64,000 nucleotides of DNA from Aureobasidium sp. EXF-3400 (GCA_024195585.1 SWBL01000050.1:124001-188000), one strand, 5' to 3'. Shown: positions 22,912 to 38,472, numbered from the stretch's first letter. Notes: generated by a model not told the origin, from the sequence alone. Numbers and translations: made by a program.

Positions 22912-25103
22912 CTACTGCACAGACTGCTCTCTCAACTTGCTGGGCTCAGGCTTCTTGCGACGGCCCAATAGTGTGGCGTTGTCCAGACTGAGCTCGAAAG
23001 CACCACGGTTCTTGACCTGGCGCTTGGCTGCAGCTGCGACAGCGGCACTGTGTTGACCGTAACCCTTCTCTTGCGGTTGTGTGCGAGGAGCCTCACGCTG
23101 GCGAGCTTGAGCGGCGGCTGACAGTGAGGTGTTGCGCATTTGGCGTTCGACACCAGCAACGTCTTGTGCACCGGCCTTGGGAACCTTGGCCGGGGGGTTT
23201 GCTGATGAGGCGTCGTAGCCCTGGGATTGGTTGTACTCGTCGTCATCCTCATCCTCGTCAAGTGCGTTAAGCGAGTTGAGGCCAGTAGCACCACGGAAAC
23301 CTTGCTTGAAGTTCTTGCGACGCTTGCCCTCCTCTTCTTGACGGTGGACGGCGTATGAGACATCAAAGACCTCACGCAAGTTGACAGCACCAGGGGAACG
23401 GAAGTCGGAGCGTTTGCCAGCACCAGGAGTCTCGAGGAGATGGTCGAAGTTTTGTTGCAGGGGAGTCTTGGCGTCAAGACCGGCAGAGTGAGCACCGCGG
23501 TAGAGAGGGGTAGCGAGAGGAGGAGCGTCGGCGGCAGCGTTGGTCTCTTCACCAGATTCACGGATCCAGGGGTGCTCGAGGAATTGGTTGATGTCGTAAC
23601 GCTTGTCGGGGTCGACGGTGAGGAGGTGAGAAACAAGATCTTGGGCAGACTTGGAGATGTCATCCCACCAAGGAGACAGGAAAGTGTACTGTCCTTTGGC
23701 GACCTTTTCGGTCAGGACTTGAATGCTCTCGTCGTAGAATGGAGGGAAACCGCAGAGAAGAGTGTAGAGAACACAACCAAGAGCCCACATGTCGACACTC
23801 TTGGAGTAGCGCTCATCCTTGACAATTTCAGGAGCAGTGTAACCAACAGTTCCGCAAGGAGTCATGGTTTGACTGTCCCAGATGACCTTGGAAAGACCGA
23901 AATCGGCGACCTTGATCAGACCAATACCACCTGAACCAACACCCTTGATGAATTCACCCTCATCGGCCTTGTCCTCATCATCGGGACCTCTAGGCTTGGG
24001 GTTTCTGGTAGGAACGAAAGGTGTAGGGTAGAAGAGCAAGTTCTCAGGCTTGATGTCACGGTGGACGACACCGGCCTCCTCGTGCATGTACTGGAGAGCC
24101 TTTGCGACCTGGACAATGACGTGTCTTGACAAGTCCTCGCTGAAGTAGGTAAGACGGACGATTTGGTGGAAGAGCTCACCACCAGGGCAGAGCTCAAGGA
24201 CGATGTAGTAGTATTGACGAGCCTCGGAGAACTCGACAAGCTTGACGATGTTGGGGTGGTCGAGTTGACGCATGATTTGAACCTCCTTGAGGATGTTGGC
24301 GCGCTGTAGGGATTAAGTCAGTGTCTGTCACAAAGTATCTTCTTGTTTGTGGTCGCAAGAGATACGAAAGCAATAAAGAAAGGAATATGCGCACCTCCAC
24401 TCCCTTGGGCGTCTTCTTGAAATCCGGATGAAGAACCTTGTCGCCCTATTCCACAAGCACGGTTGGCGGCTGCACATACGACAGGTTTGAAGAGAAGAGA
24501 AGAAGAAGAAAAGTAAAGAAAGAAAAGCAAGGAAGGATCGCAGTTACGTACCTGGGTTGAGTTCATCTCGAACTTCCTCACAACCTTGATGGCGACTTCG
24601 TTGTAGACGCCTTGAGTGTCTCTAGCACGGTAGACGTTGCTGAAAGCGCCGTCACCCATCTTCTCGACAAGGTTCCATCGCTCCAGTCCAGGGTATCTGG
24701 GAAGCTTGCCCTTGGCCTCACGCTCTTCGGCAACGATGCGCTCGAGCACTTCGGGATCGACATCCTTTCTCTGCTGCTCCTTCTTTTGTTGCTTCTCAAC
24801 AGCGGCACCGGCGGCAGCACCGGCCTTGGCTGCGGCGTTGCGGTTATCAAGGGCAGCTGCTGAGAAGTCGCCCTGAGCGGCGTTTGCTTGTAGGGGCTGA
24901 TGAGCGTAGACGTTGGGATCACTCATGGCGTATTGGTCGTGATGCCTTTGCTCTTGCTGCCTTGGTGAGGCATGTTGTGTGTTGTGATGGCGTTGGGCGT
25001 GAACATTGGACACGGCAGGTTGGTCAGGCGGCGACTTTGGGTTCTGGTCGCGCGCCTGCTTGCCGTGACGAATGAAGTTTTTGAGATTCTGTATCGTTGA
25101 CAT
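22912..25103 (-). CDS. srk1: Srk1/Rck2-type serine/threonine protein kinase
   Basis: Exons 25103-24552, 24445-24395 (51 nt) and 24303-22912 give 664 aa; introns are 106 and 91 nt. An Ala/Gln-rich N-terminus precedes a CaMK-type kinase domain at about 143-450: glycine loop GDGAFSNVY (150), VAIK Lys173, catalytic HRDIKPEN (Asp284), DFG (335-337) and activation segment TMTPCGTVGYTAPE. The acidic insert between HRD and DFG (NPKPRGPDDEDKADEGEF) is the hallmark of the fungal Srk1/Rck2 (SrkA) family. These kinases are phosphorylated by the Hog1/Sty1/SakA stress MAPK and act in oxidative and osmotic stress, translation control and cell-cycle delay. The C-terminal 200 residues are low-complexity, with an Asp/Glu run. 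The start ATG is followed by a smooth family-like N-terminus. The upstream 3.2 kb has no other gene. Confidence 0.93.
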
Positions 25104-27017
25104 GGTTGATTAGTCGGGGGTTGTTGATTCGTGACGAAGCCGTGACGCAATCAGAATGTTGAGTCGCTTTTTTGGAAAGGACAGCAGTGATTGAAAGACT
25201 GCAGCGTGGGTGAAAGCGAGAGGGTGTAAAGATGTGTTGAGTGCTTGTGAACGGCTAATGCTTGGTAATAGGACAAGCAAGCGTCAAGGAGGGGGAGAAG
25301 ATGATTATCAAGCGGGAAAGAGTAGCGTGGATGGGAAGATGAGGGATGGACGGATGGGAAGTCGGGGTGGATGCAGGGTTGAACAGGAGCAAGAGTTAGA
25401 CGAACGCTGGCATCATAGGATTTGATGACGTCGGATCGCTCAGGCTCCGGGGTCAAGGCTGTCATGCACGAAAAGGGTGCTTTGTTTTTTGAATGAAGGA
25501 ATGACACACGAGCCTCCCATTGCCTCTTCAGCATGGGCCAATCATGTTGTCAATCAACTCATGACGACCTCGATGATGGCCGTGTTAAAACACTTGCCTT
25601 GCCATCAAGACGTCTGAAGGGGAAGGAACGCTTTTGGATAGGGAAGGGGGAAGAGGGGAAAACACCAGCTGAACCACTAACCTCGATTTTCCACATGGTA
25701 ACAACTCCCGCCGATCGACGACTTGTTCAATTTCGAAACCTTGCAGGGGCTGCTTGTGCGTCGCGAGGGGCTGCCAATCTAGAGAGAGATGGAAATCCTG
25801 TTGCCCTGTCGTTGCACCGCGGTTTTGCAAAGTGAGGCAAGTCTCCTTCAGAGGGCTGGCGATTGTCTTTTCTCTCCCCGTTTCGTTCGTTTCGTAATTA
25901 TTTCGATCGCAATTATTGCCGGGCTGTGTCTCGTTAGTTATTCCTTGACTAGCCGGAGGCTGGACGATGAGGCGGAAACGGATGTCTTATGAGGGAAGAA
26001 TGAAGACACTAGGCAAAGAAAGGATGAACAGCCACAGCAGTTGAGGTCATATACATGGACTCGTAGCTCTACAAGATGATGTCGAGAAAGACAGTTGGCG
26101 CCCGCTGCGCGCCGGCCGTTTTTTGCTTTCCTTTCCCAAAAATGCTGCCTCTTCTCCGGGAACAAGTGGGCTCCGCTTTTTCCATAACAGCCCAGCCCCA
26201 GTATAGCCCTCAATTCGTTCGTCAACATGTCGCCAAAGGCACCTATTTTACTCCACTTCCCAACCTGCTTTACGACAGGACCCTGATGGTACCTTTTGTG
26301 AAGTGACTCAAATCCCGATATCAGCCAACCTCCTTCACCTACTCGTTTCATATCACAGATCAGATATATGAGAACACGAGATCTTGGTTGCTAAGCATTG
26401 ATATGCCCCATCCTTGCCGGCTGTCAAACTGATCTTGCTTTCGGAGCCTTTCGCTTTGTTCCCCTGGGAAAGCCGGCAGCTCGAAGAAAAAAAGATGACG
26501 TTGACCCTGCATTCCATGACGTGTGGGCTTGGCGACTTGCATCATCCCGCATTCGATAGCCGCGAATCTCAGCCAAGCGACCACCTTTTTCGGCTCTGGT
26601 TCCTCATGATTCTCATTCGGCCGTTCAATCAAACACACAAGAAGGTGTCATGTTCATGCACGAGCAGACATAAAAAGTGATCGACCCGTTCTTTTGTAAC
26701 AACCTGGGGCATGTTTGTTGACGCAAGCCTTTTCGACATCTCAGTAAACAATGTCAAAAATGCGGCTTGCTGTGAGTTTGCAACATCCTGGTAACTCCTC
26801 AACGGGCTGCTTGGGATTGCCGACTCGACTCGTCGTTGAGAGTGGGACTTTCAAAGCCACCACCACTCGATATGGCCTGGACGCGCAGCCGTCTCTACCG
26901 TGCGTAACAATTGATAATAAGTGCCTCATCGGTAGACAAAGCCACTCTGAGCATCTTTTGGTAGACAGTATCCTGCCAGTATCTCTGAGCATCTCCTCTC
27001 TGTGTCAAATGCTTGTA

Positions 27018-27131
27018 AGTCGTAAAAATGCACAACAACTTCGAGAAACTGGATAGTCATCAAAGAAAATCGATAACATCTCGGCTCTCTTTGGATACAT
27101 CCATGATCTGAAATCGATTGTGCCTTCTTAC
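27018..27131 (+). repeat. MITE-like repeat, copy 2
   Basis: Left end AGTCGTAAAAATGCACAAC, centre TCGGCTCTCTTTGGATAC, right end GATTGTGCCTTCTTA. Followed by about 95 bp that are also shared with the next copy, so the two form a tandem pair of roughly 215-bp units. Confidence 0.65.
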
Positions 27132-27228
27132 AAGAAGATGTTGCTTCAGACCTTCACGAGGAGAGGGAGTATCTTAAAGCCGGTCCTACTCTTGATGGTA
27201 TGAACCCTTCTCACGTCCTAACCGATGT

Positions 27229-27343
27229 AGCTGTAAAAATGCACAGTAGTGTCAAGAAACAAGAAGGTATCCATCGAAGAACGACATCATCTTGGTTCTC
27301 TATGGATCCATCCAGGGTTCAAAGATCATTCTGCCTTTTTATA
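27229..27343 (+). repeat. MITE-like repeat, copy 3
   Basis: Left end AGCTGTAAAAATGCACAGTA, right end CTGCCTTTTTATAGG; the arms are inverted repeats. The downstream flank (CTTCATGAGGAGAAGGGATA) parallels the flank of copy 2 (CTTCACGAGGAGAGGGAGTA). Confidence 0.65.
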
Positions 27344-28349
27344 GGGAAATATTACTCTAGGCCTTCATGAGGAGAAGGGATATTCCAAAGCCAACCCACC
27401 TCTGATGGCCTGCAACTCTATTCACGTCCAATTCAATGTAGTAATGGACCTGACAAAGGCCTGCCAACTGTTATCGACGTGTTGCTGTCACCCCTGCTCC
27501 ATCCACTCACGGACAACACGTCCTTCCAAGAGGAATTATCACTGGACACTGAGAGACTTTGAACGAACGAGACCTGGAAAGTTCAAGATTTACCAGATGT
27601 ACAACGGAGTCTCGGTTGTGACCAAACGGAGACATTATCACGAACGCGAAAGCTACAAATAGTGGTTTGAGAGTGAGTCTATGTCCTCTACCTGACTATC
27701 GTACTAGTCGCGTCGAAAACTAGCATGCGTCCTCTGCCACGGTGCCCAAAATCGTGACTGTCCTGAAGGACTAGTCTCCAACCAATCTGAATAAGTACCT
27801 ACTTGATATGGTATAACTATCTTCCTCTCACAAAATCTCAAGACGCTCGGCAATAAACGCTATGAAGAGGGAGGACCTGATTGCATGGTGTTAATTCGAT
27901 TTTATGGACAATCTAGCGAGTAATCCTTACGCACTCACACAAGCGACTACTTTATTTCCAGCCTTTACATGCCTTGGCCATAAATATACGAGGTTGTATC
28001 CGCCTGTTTCATCCGGATTTGATCTTGTTGATGCACGATGCTGGTGTTGATGAGATGTTTCAATTTGACCAGGGTCTTACCCACGACAACTTTGACTTTT
28101 GAAGCCACTGGCAAGGGCAGAAATGAGTTTGTTCATGGTTCATGGTAAAGATTGATTGTTACGGTAGTATGTGAGGAAATAATGCTCCCCGATGCTTAGT
28201 TTGCTCCTCTATAGCCTGGATGTTTCCGCCCCTTTATCTTCTTGACCTTTTTCTTCCAAAATCCAAAGAGCATCAAACCTCAACCTCCGTACCTCTCCTC
28301 AAAGAATGCAAAGTTCAATTCAAAACGAAGCAGAGCGGAAGAGTAGTTC

Positions 28350-30902
28350 TCAGTTGAAAATACTGCTACGAGTATCTTCAGTGACCTTGTTAGCGTTGTG
28401 AAGGTGCTGAGTAGCATCAAGCACCGTCTTGATATGCTTGTGACCCAGAGGCTCAGCTTTGAAACTAGCCAATAGCTGAGCTGTCTTTAGCATGTTCTTG
28501 ATTTGGCGACCATTGAGTCTGAGCAGAGAGAGCTGACGGATCTCCTGCTGGGTGATGGCATGAGGTTGAGTCAGGGACTCATGTTTCTCCTTCTCAAGTG
28601 GTTTGCAGTTTTCGTCGAGGATTGCTGCAGCGGGTCTTATCGACGATGCAGGATTCTGGGGTGGCTTCAGACGGGCTGTAGCTTGGGCATCGTTGTGGCG
28701 GCCGAGGAAGTTTTCCCATATCTTGCGACGACTTTCGGGTGATAGTTCGGGATAGTCGATACTGATGTGAATGCGTGATTGGAATGCTGGGTCAAAAGTC
28801 GAGACTCTGTTGGTGGTGAGGAACATGATGCCCTCGTGATACTCAAGCACACGCAAGAAGATGCTGACGAGTTTGTTGCGCTCAACCTCATGGCGACTAC
28901 GCTCTTCGAGGAAGATGTCGGCCTCATCCAGAAGCAGAATGGCATTCCAACGGGTGCATTTACCAAGCACAGAGATCAGACTCGCCTCGACCTGCCTAGA
29001 GTCCGAACCCAAGTCTCCAGCAGACATTACGAATAGAGGAACTTGCATGTGCTCGGCCACACTCTCAGCAGTCAGAGTCTTGCCAACTCCAGGCGGTCCA
29101 CATAGCAGGAGTATTATTCCACGACCCTTGCCTTCGATGACATCGTCGTACGCTATACGGGTAGCTTGTTGTGTAGAGGTGAAGCCGAGAATAAGCTCCT
29201 TGGTGTCCGCAGGCAGCACAAGAGATTCAAAGGCGTCTTTGTTGAAAGAGACATCCTGAACAGACCCGACAAACATATTGAGCCACATCTTCTCCTTCAA
29301 GGCAAAACCACGAATCAAGTGAGTGCAAAGGAGTTTCTGCTCATCAGTGAGAGGCGGGAGCTTTTTGAGGTCTCCTTCGTCTCCAAAGTGACCGTCCAGA
29401 GGCATACCACCACTAAGACCTTCATTGTATGACTCTCCAAAGCCTGGAAGGATCAAGGTGCGGGATCTGCGAGTCTTTCTGTCTGTGCCTGTGCTTACTA
29501 GAGGCGAGGTGTAGATGGCCTGGTCGGGGATATAGCGATTCCAGCCGACTGTGTCGATAATGATCCTGCCTTTGACGCTATGACGCTCCTTCTGACCATA
29601 CATATCCAATCTGTGGCCGATACCGTCATATGCGCGATAGTGAGTGCCGACAAGAGCCTCAATCTGCGAACCTCTGTTGATAAGCTTCTTTCGCAGGTCG
29701 GCTTCATCAGCATGATACTCGATGGGATATGCGGCAAGTGAGGCAATAGAGCAAGTGCCTTCGAACGCATGAACATCAAATCTGGCCACTATCCAACCGA
29801 ATCTGGTGCCGTCATAGTCAATGTAGCGTATCTTAAGCGTATAAACTGGCCTTCCGTCTTTGTCAGTACCATATTTGCCAGATAGCAAGTTGAAGACGCG
29901 ATCCTGGCCCTCCTCGCGGATGTAGACCAAAGTACCTGGCTCGAAGATTGTCCAGAGAGCTTCGTATGTGATGACACCTTGTGCCTTCATGTCGCGTGAA
30001 GACTCGATCAAGACCTGAAACTCATCATACAGGCAATCGCGCAGGATCTGTGTATGCTTCAAGCTGAGTTCCGTATTGCTAAGCCGTGATGGGCAAGTAG
30101 TGTCGTCCTCAGAGTCCTCGCCCTTAGCCTCAGCAGATTCTTCAGAGACGTGACTCTCCACAGTGTTTTCTGCAGTGTCTTCAACAAGAGCCTGGCCCCT
30201 AGTCAAGATGTCGTTAATCTCTTGTTGTTGGTCGGTAGTTCCATTAGGCGTCGAGGCGAAGTTGCAGTGCTTGGTGGGATCCTGGCATACGGTACAGTCC
30301 TCGTAATGCTTGAGCAGTGCTTGAAGGGCTTCAACAGCAAAGTCGAGTGCAGGGAAACGATGGATCAGACACTCGAATTTTCCATCAAACTCCAGTCTTT
30401 GCAAACCCACAGTGACGCCTGGGTAGTCGACTAGTACGATTTGAAGCACTCTCTTCAGCAGTGGTGACTGTATGACAATCGAGTGCAACGCCAGGGTTCT
30501 GCGAGGGTCGCCGTAGACCTTGACGTGTCTGGCGATGAAAGCCCACTTCTGTGTCTCTGCGTTCTCGGCGGGTGGTACGAGATCTTCGGGTATCGTCTCT
30601 TGCCATTGAAAGCGACCTCTACGATCCTCCTTGCCAGAATAGAGACTCTTGTAACCAACAGACATGCCTACCAACTTTGGATCGAGTGGCTCCTCCTTTG
30701 GCTTTGTAGGGTCCTGATCCAAGGTAGGCAAACCTGTTGACGTGCGCGTTGCGAGGGCATCGAGTTCAGACTGTTCACTATTGTAGCCCTCCTCGTACTC
30801 TAGGCTCTCGCGCGATTGCATGCGGTCGGCACGTGCTCTGGCAATGCTCTGCAAGTGGAGCATTCTAACACTCCTTTCGTAATCTGCAAGTCGTGACCCC
30901 AT
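28350..30902 (-). CDS. AAA+ ATPase with large N-terminal region
   Basis: Single exon of 850 aa from ATG 30902. The frame stays open upstream to 31259, but that part is Ser/His-rich and leader-like, so the ATG followed by GSRLADYERSVRML was chosen. Residues 1-550 hold a fungal N-terminal region (RFQWQETIPEDLVPP, FEPGTLVYIREEGQDRV, LKIRYIDYDGTRFGWI) found with AAA+ domains in many ascomycetes. The ATPase core has Walker A GPPGVGKT (about 601-608), Walker B ILLLDEADIFLE (about 652) and the second region of homology TTNRVSTFDPAFQSRIH with its arginine finger. An alpha-helical lid follows (RLNGRQIKNMLKTAQLLA). This class is loosely called ATAD3-like in fungal annotations; substrate and location are unknown. 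No transit peptide or membrane segment is visible. Confidence 0.88.
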   Translation of the reverse strand: MGSRLADYERSVRMLHLQSIARARADRMQSRESLEYEEGYNSEQSELDALATRTSTGLPTLDQDPTKPKEEPLDPKLVGMSVGYKSLYSGKEDRRGRFQWQETIPEDLVPPAENAETQKWAFIARHVKVYGDPRRTLALHSIVIQSPLLKRVLQIVLVDYPGVTVGLQRLEFDGKFECLIHRFPALDFAVEALQALLKHYEDCTVCQDPTKHCNFASTPNGTTDQQQEINDILTRGQALVEDTAENTVESHVSEESAEAKGEDSEDDTTCPSRLSNTELSLKHTQILRDCLYDEFQVLIESSRDMKAQGVITYEALWTIFEPGTLVYIREEGQDRVFNLLSGKYGTDKDGRPVYTLKIRYIDYDGTRFGWIVARFDVHAFEGTCSIASLAAYPIEYHADEADLRKKLINRGSQIEALVGTHYRAYDGIGHRLDMYGQKERHSVKGRIIIDTVGWNRYIPDQAIYTSPLVSTGTDRKTRRSRTLILPGFGESYNEGLSGGMPLDGHFGDEGDLKKLPPLTDEQKLLCTHLIRGFALKEKMWLNMFVGSVQDVSFNKDAFESLVLPADTKELILGFTSTQQATRIAYDDVIEGKGRGIILLLCGPPGVGKTLTAESVAEHMQVPLFVMSAGDLGSDSRQVEASLISVLGKCTRWNAILLLDEADIFLEERSRHEVERNKLVSIFLRVLEYHEGIMFLTTNRVSTFDPAFQSRIHISIDYPELSPESRRKIWENFLGRHNDAQATARLKPPQNPASSIRPAAAILDENCKPLEKEKHESLTQPHAITQQEIRQLSLLRLNGRQIKNMLKTAQLLASFKAEPLGHKHIKTVLDATQHLHNANKVTEDTRSSIFN

Positions 30903-31797
30903 TTTGGTCGGGGAGAACGGAGAGGATGGGATGATGTTCGCTTGGTGATTGAGATGGGTGTACCGGAGTGAGACAATCTGGCGACACAAGAGGCTGTAGT
31001 GATTGAACCTGAGCAATGAGAGTTGATGACTTGATCGGAAAGATGGGTGGCTGTCTAAGCGCGGGAATTTGTATCTGAGATGGTCAGAGTGAGGGTGAAA
31101 GTTGATTTTGTGAGAGACCAACCCGCAGTCGCTCGGTGGCACGATTATTTTGGGTTGTCGAGTAGATTGTGACCGATAGACAGGCGGGATGCAGTTCAGT
31201 AATATTTTTGTCTTCAGGGAAGTGGCCGAGCAGCTCGGAGATGTAGCGCTGACGGGCAATGAATGGATTATAATGATTTGTAGTTGGTCGAAAAAGTGTC
31301 AGAGCTTTACAACTGGCGGTGCATGTGTCTTGATTGAGAGAATTGTAGAGAGATAAAGTGTGAAGGTCTGGGAAGGAGCGAACGGATTTACATGCAATCA
31401 ACTTAGCTTGACATGCGGGTTGATGCATGCGCGACAACGCACGCTTTGCTTTGCCGCAAAACTGACCTCTCACATGCAGCCTGGGCGCCTATTGACATTT
31501 TACTCACCGATTCGGCAACTCCGACTACTGCTGTCTCTAGGGCATTGCAATGATTGTTTGTTAGACAGTGGTATTCAACAGCTGCAAAAGTAGAGTTTCT
31601 ACTGCCGCCATAATCCAGTCATACCCAATGTGCCAAAACCAGGTTCGCACAAAAGACGCAGATCAACCATGCGAGATTGACTTTGCACAACATCTGAGAC
31701 ACAATCATCTAACCAGGATGATTTCAATATCGACAGGGCTGCATATCGGGTGTTTGAAGAAACTGTGATAGGCACTGGACGGATCGAGTGGCTCGCA

Positions 31798-32778
31798 TCA
31801 CCAGTCCTCAAACTGACTCAATTGTATTTCCTCAGCAGCCAGACCTTCAAGATCGGCAATACTGATGCCGTGTGGTGGTGCAGTAGTTTGTGCTGCAGGA
31901 TAGATGCGACTTGGCGGAGAGCATTTTTTGGGTATCATGGATGGAGGAGGCATCAATCTTCGATCAATGTCTTGGACCATCTCTTTCTTCTTCGTGTCTT
32001 TTCCATCTAGCCAATTTCTGATGTTGCCATTCTTACGAATTTGTCGTGACGCTTGAGGCGATGATATGTCGTTGCGCAGAGTATCGACTGACCAGTCCAA
32101 CTCTTCAAGGTCGTCTGCGGACAGATCGAAGTCGGCTGAGGTGAAGGATGGTATACGGTCGAAAGAGCGCGTCGCCGGTGGAACAGGTTCAGACAGGTCG
32201 CGCGTCAACTGAGAGCTGCGCTCGAAAAGGTCGTCAAAGCTCCCGAACTCGTCGGTTGTCGAGGGAGAAACGAGTGAATCCGTTGCATGGCCGCGAATCT
32301 TACTAGGCGTTTGCTGTGGAGGCGCTCGAGCGGGCGGTTGTGCTTTGGTTGTAGTGACAGGTGACTCCCCAGCCAAGTCGAGTAGAGTATCGTCATCTAC
32401 ACCGTCATCTTCCCATGGTTCTGGCGACTCTTCTTGAACATCTGACAGTGGTGCAGCTGCTGGAACAGCGGCCTTGGGCTTCAGGAAGGCGCCCAGATGG
32501 AATTGACTCCTCTGGTAGCCAAACTTGTCATTGACGCGTTGAGTGCCTAGGAGGCAGGTCTTTGTTGTCTTTGTATCTTGGACAGCTTTCTTCTTCAGCT
32601 CCTTCCTCCGTGTCTCGGCCTCCTTGATGCGTTCAGCACGCTGCAGTAAGATGGCGCCACGCTCGAGTTGTCGCTTTTCTGTGTCTGTAACAAGGGTAGA
32701 ACCACGCGCCTTGAAGGCTGCCTTTGCCTGCTTCAGCGTCTGCTTCCCATCATGCACCTCCTTTTTCGTCCGACCCAT
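31798..32778 (-). CDS. Unrecognised low-complexity protein, probably nuclear
   Basis: Single exon, 326 aa, from ATG 32778 (the frame extends three bases further only through a GTG). I do not recognise a family. The N-terminal 80 residues are basic and helical (KQTLKQAKAAFKARG, IKEAETRRKELKKKAVQD). The middle is acidic and Ser/Pro-rich, with short hydrophobic patches (FGSFDDLFERSSQL, DLSADDLEELDWSVDTL). The C-terminus is EEIQLSQFEDW. Such patches in disordered sequence often mediate docking, and the basic start could serve nuclear import, but both are inference. It lies tail-to-head behind the AAA+ gene, about 0.9 kb away. Confidence 0.75.
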   Translation of the reverse strand: MGRTKKEVHDGKQTLKQAKAAFKARGSTLVTDTEKRQLERGAILLQRAERIKEAETRRKELKKKAVQDTKTTKTCLLGTQRVNDKFGYQRSQFHLGAFLKPKAAVPAAAPLSDVQEESPEPWEDDGVDDDTLLDLAGESPVTTTKAQPPARAPPQQTPSKIRGHATDSLVSPSTTDEFGSFDDLFERSSQLTRDLSEPVPPATRSFDRIPSFTSADFDLSADDLEELDWSVDTLRNDISSPQASRQIRKNGNIRNWLDGKDTKKKEMVQDIDRRLMPPPSMIPKKCSPPSRIYPAAQTTAPPHGISIADLEGLAAEEIQLSQFEDW

Positions 32779-36198
<3,420 letters not shown>

Positions 36199-37523
36199 AC
36201 ATCTTCCAGTACGAAGTCATGACTCTTAATCGGTCAAACACTTCACACGCACCTTTTATGCATACGATTCTGCCAGACGAAACGGGCAACACCTTTTTCC
36301 AAACCTGGCATCACTCGTTACGAATATCACGATGAAACGCTACCATATTTATGCTCCTTTTTCGCACTACGACGCCCATCAACAGAAAGAAGACGAAACG
36401 CACATGTGTTTATGACGAATCTTACGATGCTCATGCTTCCTCTTGACTCAGCCTGGAGCTGGGCTCAAGTATAGGGTACACTCAATGTATTATGGCCGAA
36501 ATGATATTTCGATCAGCGAGCGTTTGGGAATTACTGCGGCACAGCAAGCGTTGGAAGGATTTCAAGCAGAACCTTCAAGCATGCTGAACATGTAGTTTAT
36601 GTAACTTTCTTGTATGGCAATTGTACATCTACACAGCTACGCTTCTCGTACGGACAATCTCCGTGATTGTTGTGTTCCTGCCAATGTGATGTGTTGAGAG
36701 AGCCAATTTCCTGTGCATGGTGATAGAGATGCTCAGTGTTCCAGAGTGCATCGCCTGCGTCTGGTTAATATCACGGCTGCAAGGTCCCCAGTGGCGATGT
36801 CTGGCTCGCTTGCAAGTTCGAATCCTTCGCACGCAAGAAAAACAATTCAGGCTCTCTAAAGAAGGAAGGCGCGTAGAGTGCAAGTCGTGAGAAGGAAAGT
36901 GCAAGGCGGCAGCGAGTCGTGGAGGTGTCGAGGGTTCTCGGCTTGGACGGATGGAAATTGCGCCCAGGGTCAGGCTTTGCCAAAACAGGGGACGCCATCC
37001 CTTTTGCTGTCTAGCACTCCTCTACAACCTCATCTCGGGCGCATATCCCCTCCATCTGATTGGAGCCGAACCACGGAATCGACGTTATTCGGGGTTAGAG
37101 GATGGCTTGCTATGGTCGTATTAATGCCTGAGCAACTGGAGCCCTGCGACGATGGTCGACGTTCGGCTTGATTGTCACGCTGGGTAATAAACTCTAGGCT
37201 TCCTGCAGGGCGTTTATACCTGTTGCTGCCTTCTTCCTGTAAGTCAGTAGTGCAACATCATCTTTTCAGAATTAGACTCCCGTTGTCAACTTACACTCCT
37301 TCATCCGTTTCTACCACACATCGTTGCGACATCAACTCTCCTTCCTCACACTCGTTTCATTAAAAGGACTATCATCGCCTATCAGTCACTCGTTTCACCA
37401 ACAACCAGTCAATCGTTTTTTTTAGTGCATCACGTCGTTCTCTGTACTTCTTCGTGTTTTATAACTCCACGACTACCGACCATCATATCCAAACCTCAGA
37501 GAGAAGAATTCACACCAACGATA
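36199..37523. other. Intergenic region
   Basis: No gene supported. A T-loop-like GTTCGAATCC at 36816-36825 does not belong to a foldable tRNA. Pyrimidine-rich leader sequence with a T run near 37418 precedes the GPI-protein gene. Confidence 0.45.
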
Positions 37524-38472
37524 ATGTCTTTCCGCGCCCTCTTCACCGCCGGTCTTGCTGCCTTTGCTCCTCTGGCCTCAGCCTACACTACTCCTCAGGG
37601 CGATCCTACTGGTAACGCCATCTACGAGCCCGGTCTTAACAGCATCGTCCCCGTCGGCAAGCCTTTCACAATCACCTGGGAACCCGACACCAAGGGCAAG
37701 GTCTCGCTCGTCCTTCTTCACGGTCCTTCCACCAATGTCAAGCCTATCCAAACCATTGTCGAAAGCATCGACAACACTGGGAGTTATGAATGGACCCCCG
37801 ACACCCATCTCGCACCCAACAAGACATACTACGGTATTGAGTTGGTCGTAGAGGGCACCGGACAGTACCAATGTATGCAAAAATGGTATCAAGGCTGCAC
37901 AACACAAAACTAACAATACACAGACTCGACTCAATTCGGTATCTCCAACGACAACTACCAGGCAGACAGCTCCAGCGCCGGCGCTTCCACCGCTTCTGCC
38001 ACCACCACCGTCAGCGTCAACATCAAGAGCCCCGTCTCTGCCCAAGCAGCCAGCGCCTCGGACGCTGGTTCCTCTGCCGCATCTTCTGCCGCTTCCGTTG
38101 CTGCCAGCGTCTCCAGCTCTGCCGCATCTCAAATCTCGTCTGTTGCTTCCTCTGCCTCATCTGCCGGTTCTGCTGCCATGACCTCAGCTTCTGTAAGCTA
38201 TCATCTATATCCCCATATATTTCGACCCATCTGACCTTCTATAGGCTTCAATGTCCTCTGTGGCTTCCAGCAAGCACAGCTCCGCCACTGGTGCCGCATC
38301 CAGCGCTGCCAGCTCCATGAGCACCGCCACAAAGTCTGCCGCCAGCTCTGCCTCCTCGGCTTCCAAGAGTGCCACTAGCTCCCCTGCTGCTTCCACTGGT
38401 GGTGCTGCTGTTGTTGGTGCTGGATTCGGCGGTCTCGCATTCGCTGCTGGTGTCGTTGCCATGGTTCTGTAA
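37524..38472 (+). CDS. Ser/Ala-rich GPI-anchored wall protein, Kre9/Knh1-like N-domain
   Basis: Exons 37524-37872, 37924-38192 and 38245-38472 (introns 51 and 52 nt) give 281 aa. A signal peptide (MSFRALFTAGLAAFAPLASA) leads into a beta-sandwich domain of about 100 residues (VPVGKPFTITWEPDTKGKVS, GSYEWTPDTHLAPNKTYYGI). It matches the Kre9/Knh1-type N-terminal domain found in many fungal GPI proteins. The rest is a Ser/Ala/Thr stalk for O-mannosylation. The C-terminal hydrophobic tail AAVVGAGFGGLAFAAGVVAM after small residues fits a GPI-attachment signal. Expected location is the plasma membrane or cell wall. Family members are linked to beta-1,6-glucan assembly or have unknown roles; no enzymatic motif is present. 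Confidence 0.9.

Larger units (their letters stand above)
25104..28349. other. Gene-poor region between kinase and AAA+ genes
   Basis: About 3.2 kb upstream of the kinase and downstream of the AAA+ gene. No frame has recognisable coding character; the best (27405-27662 plus, 85 codons) has no motif. It holds the duplicated MITE-like repeat at 27.0-27.4 kb. Confidence 0.5.

Noticed and set aside
30903..31259. 119-residue N-terminal extension of the AAA+ ATPase
   Set aside because: Ser/His/Pro-rich translation without family character; probably untranslated leader. It is not a mitochondrial presequence of usual form.
36757..36839. Possible tRNA gene suggested by GTTCGAATCC and a partly complementary TGCGTCT / GCACGCA acceptor stem
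   Set aside because: T-stem pairing fails at two positions, the acceptor stem has a mismatch and no proper anticodon arm can be folded.
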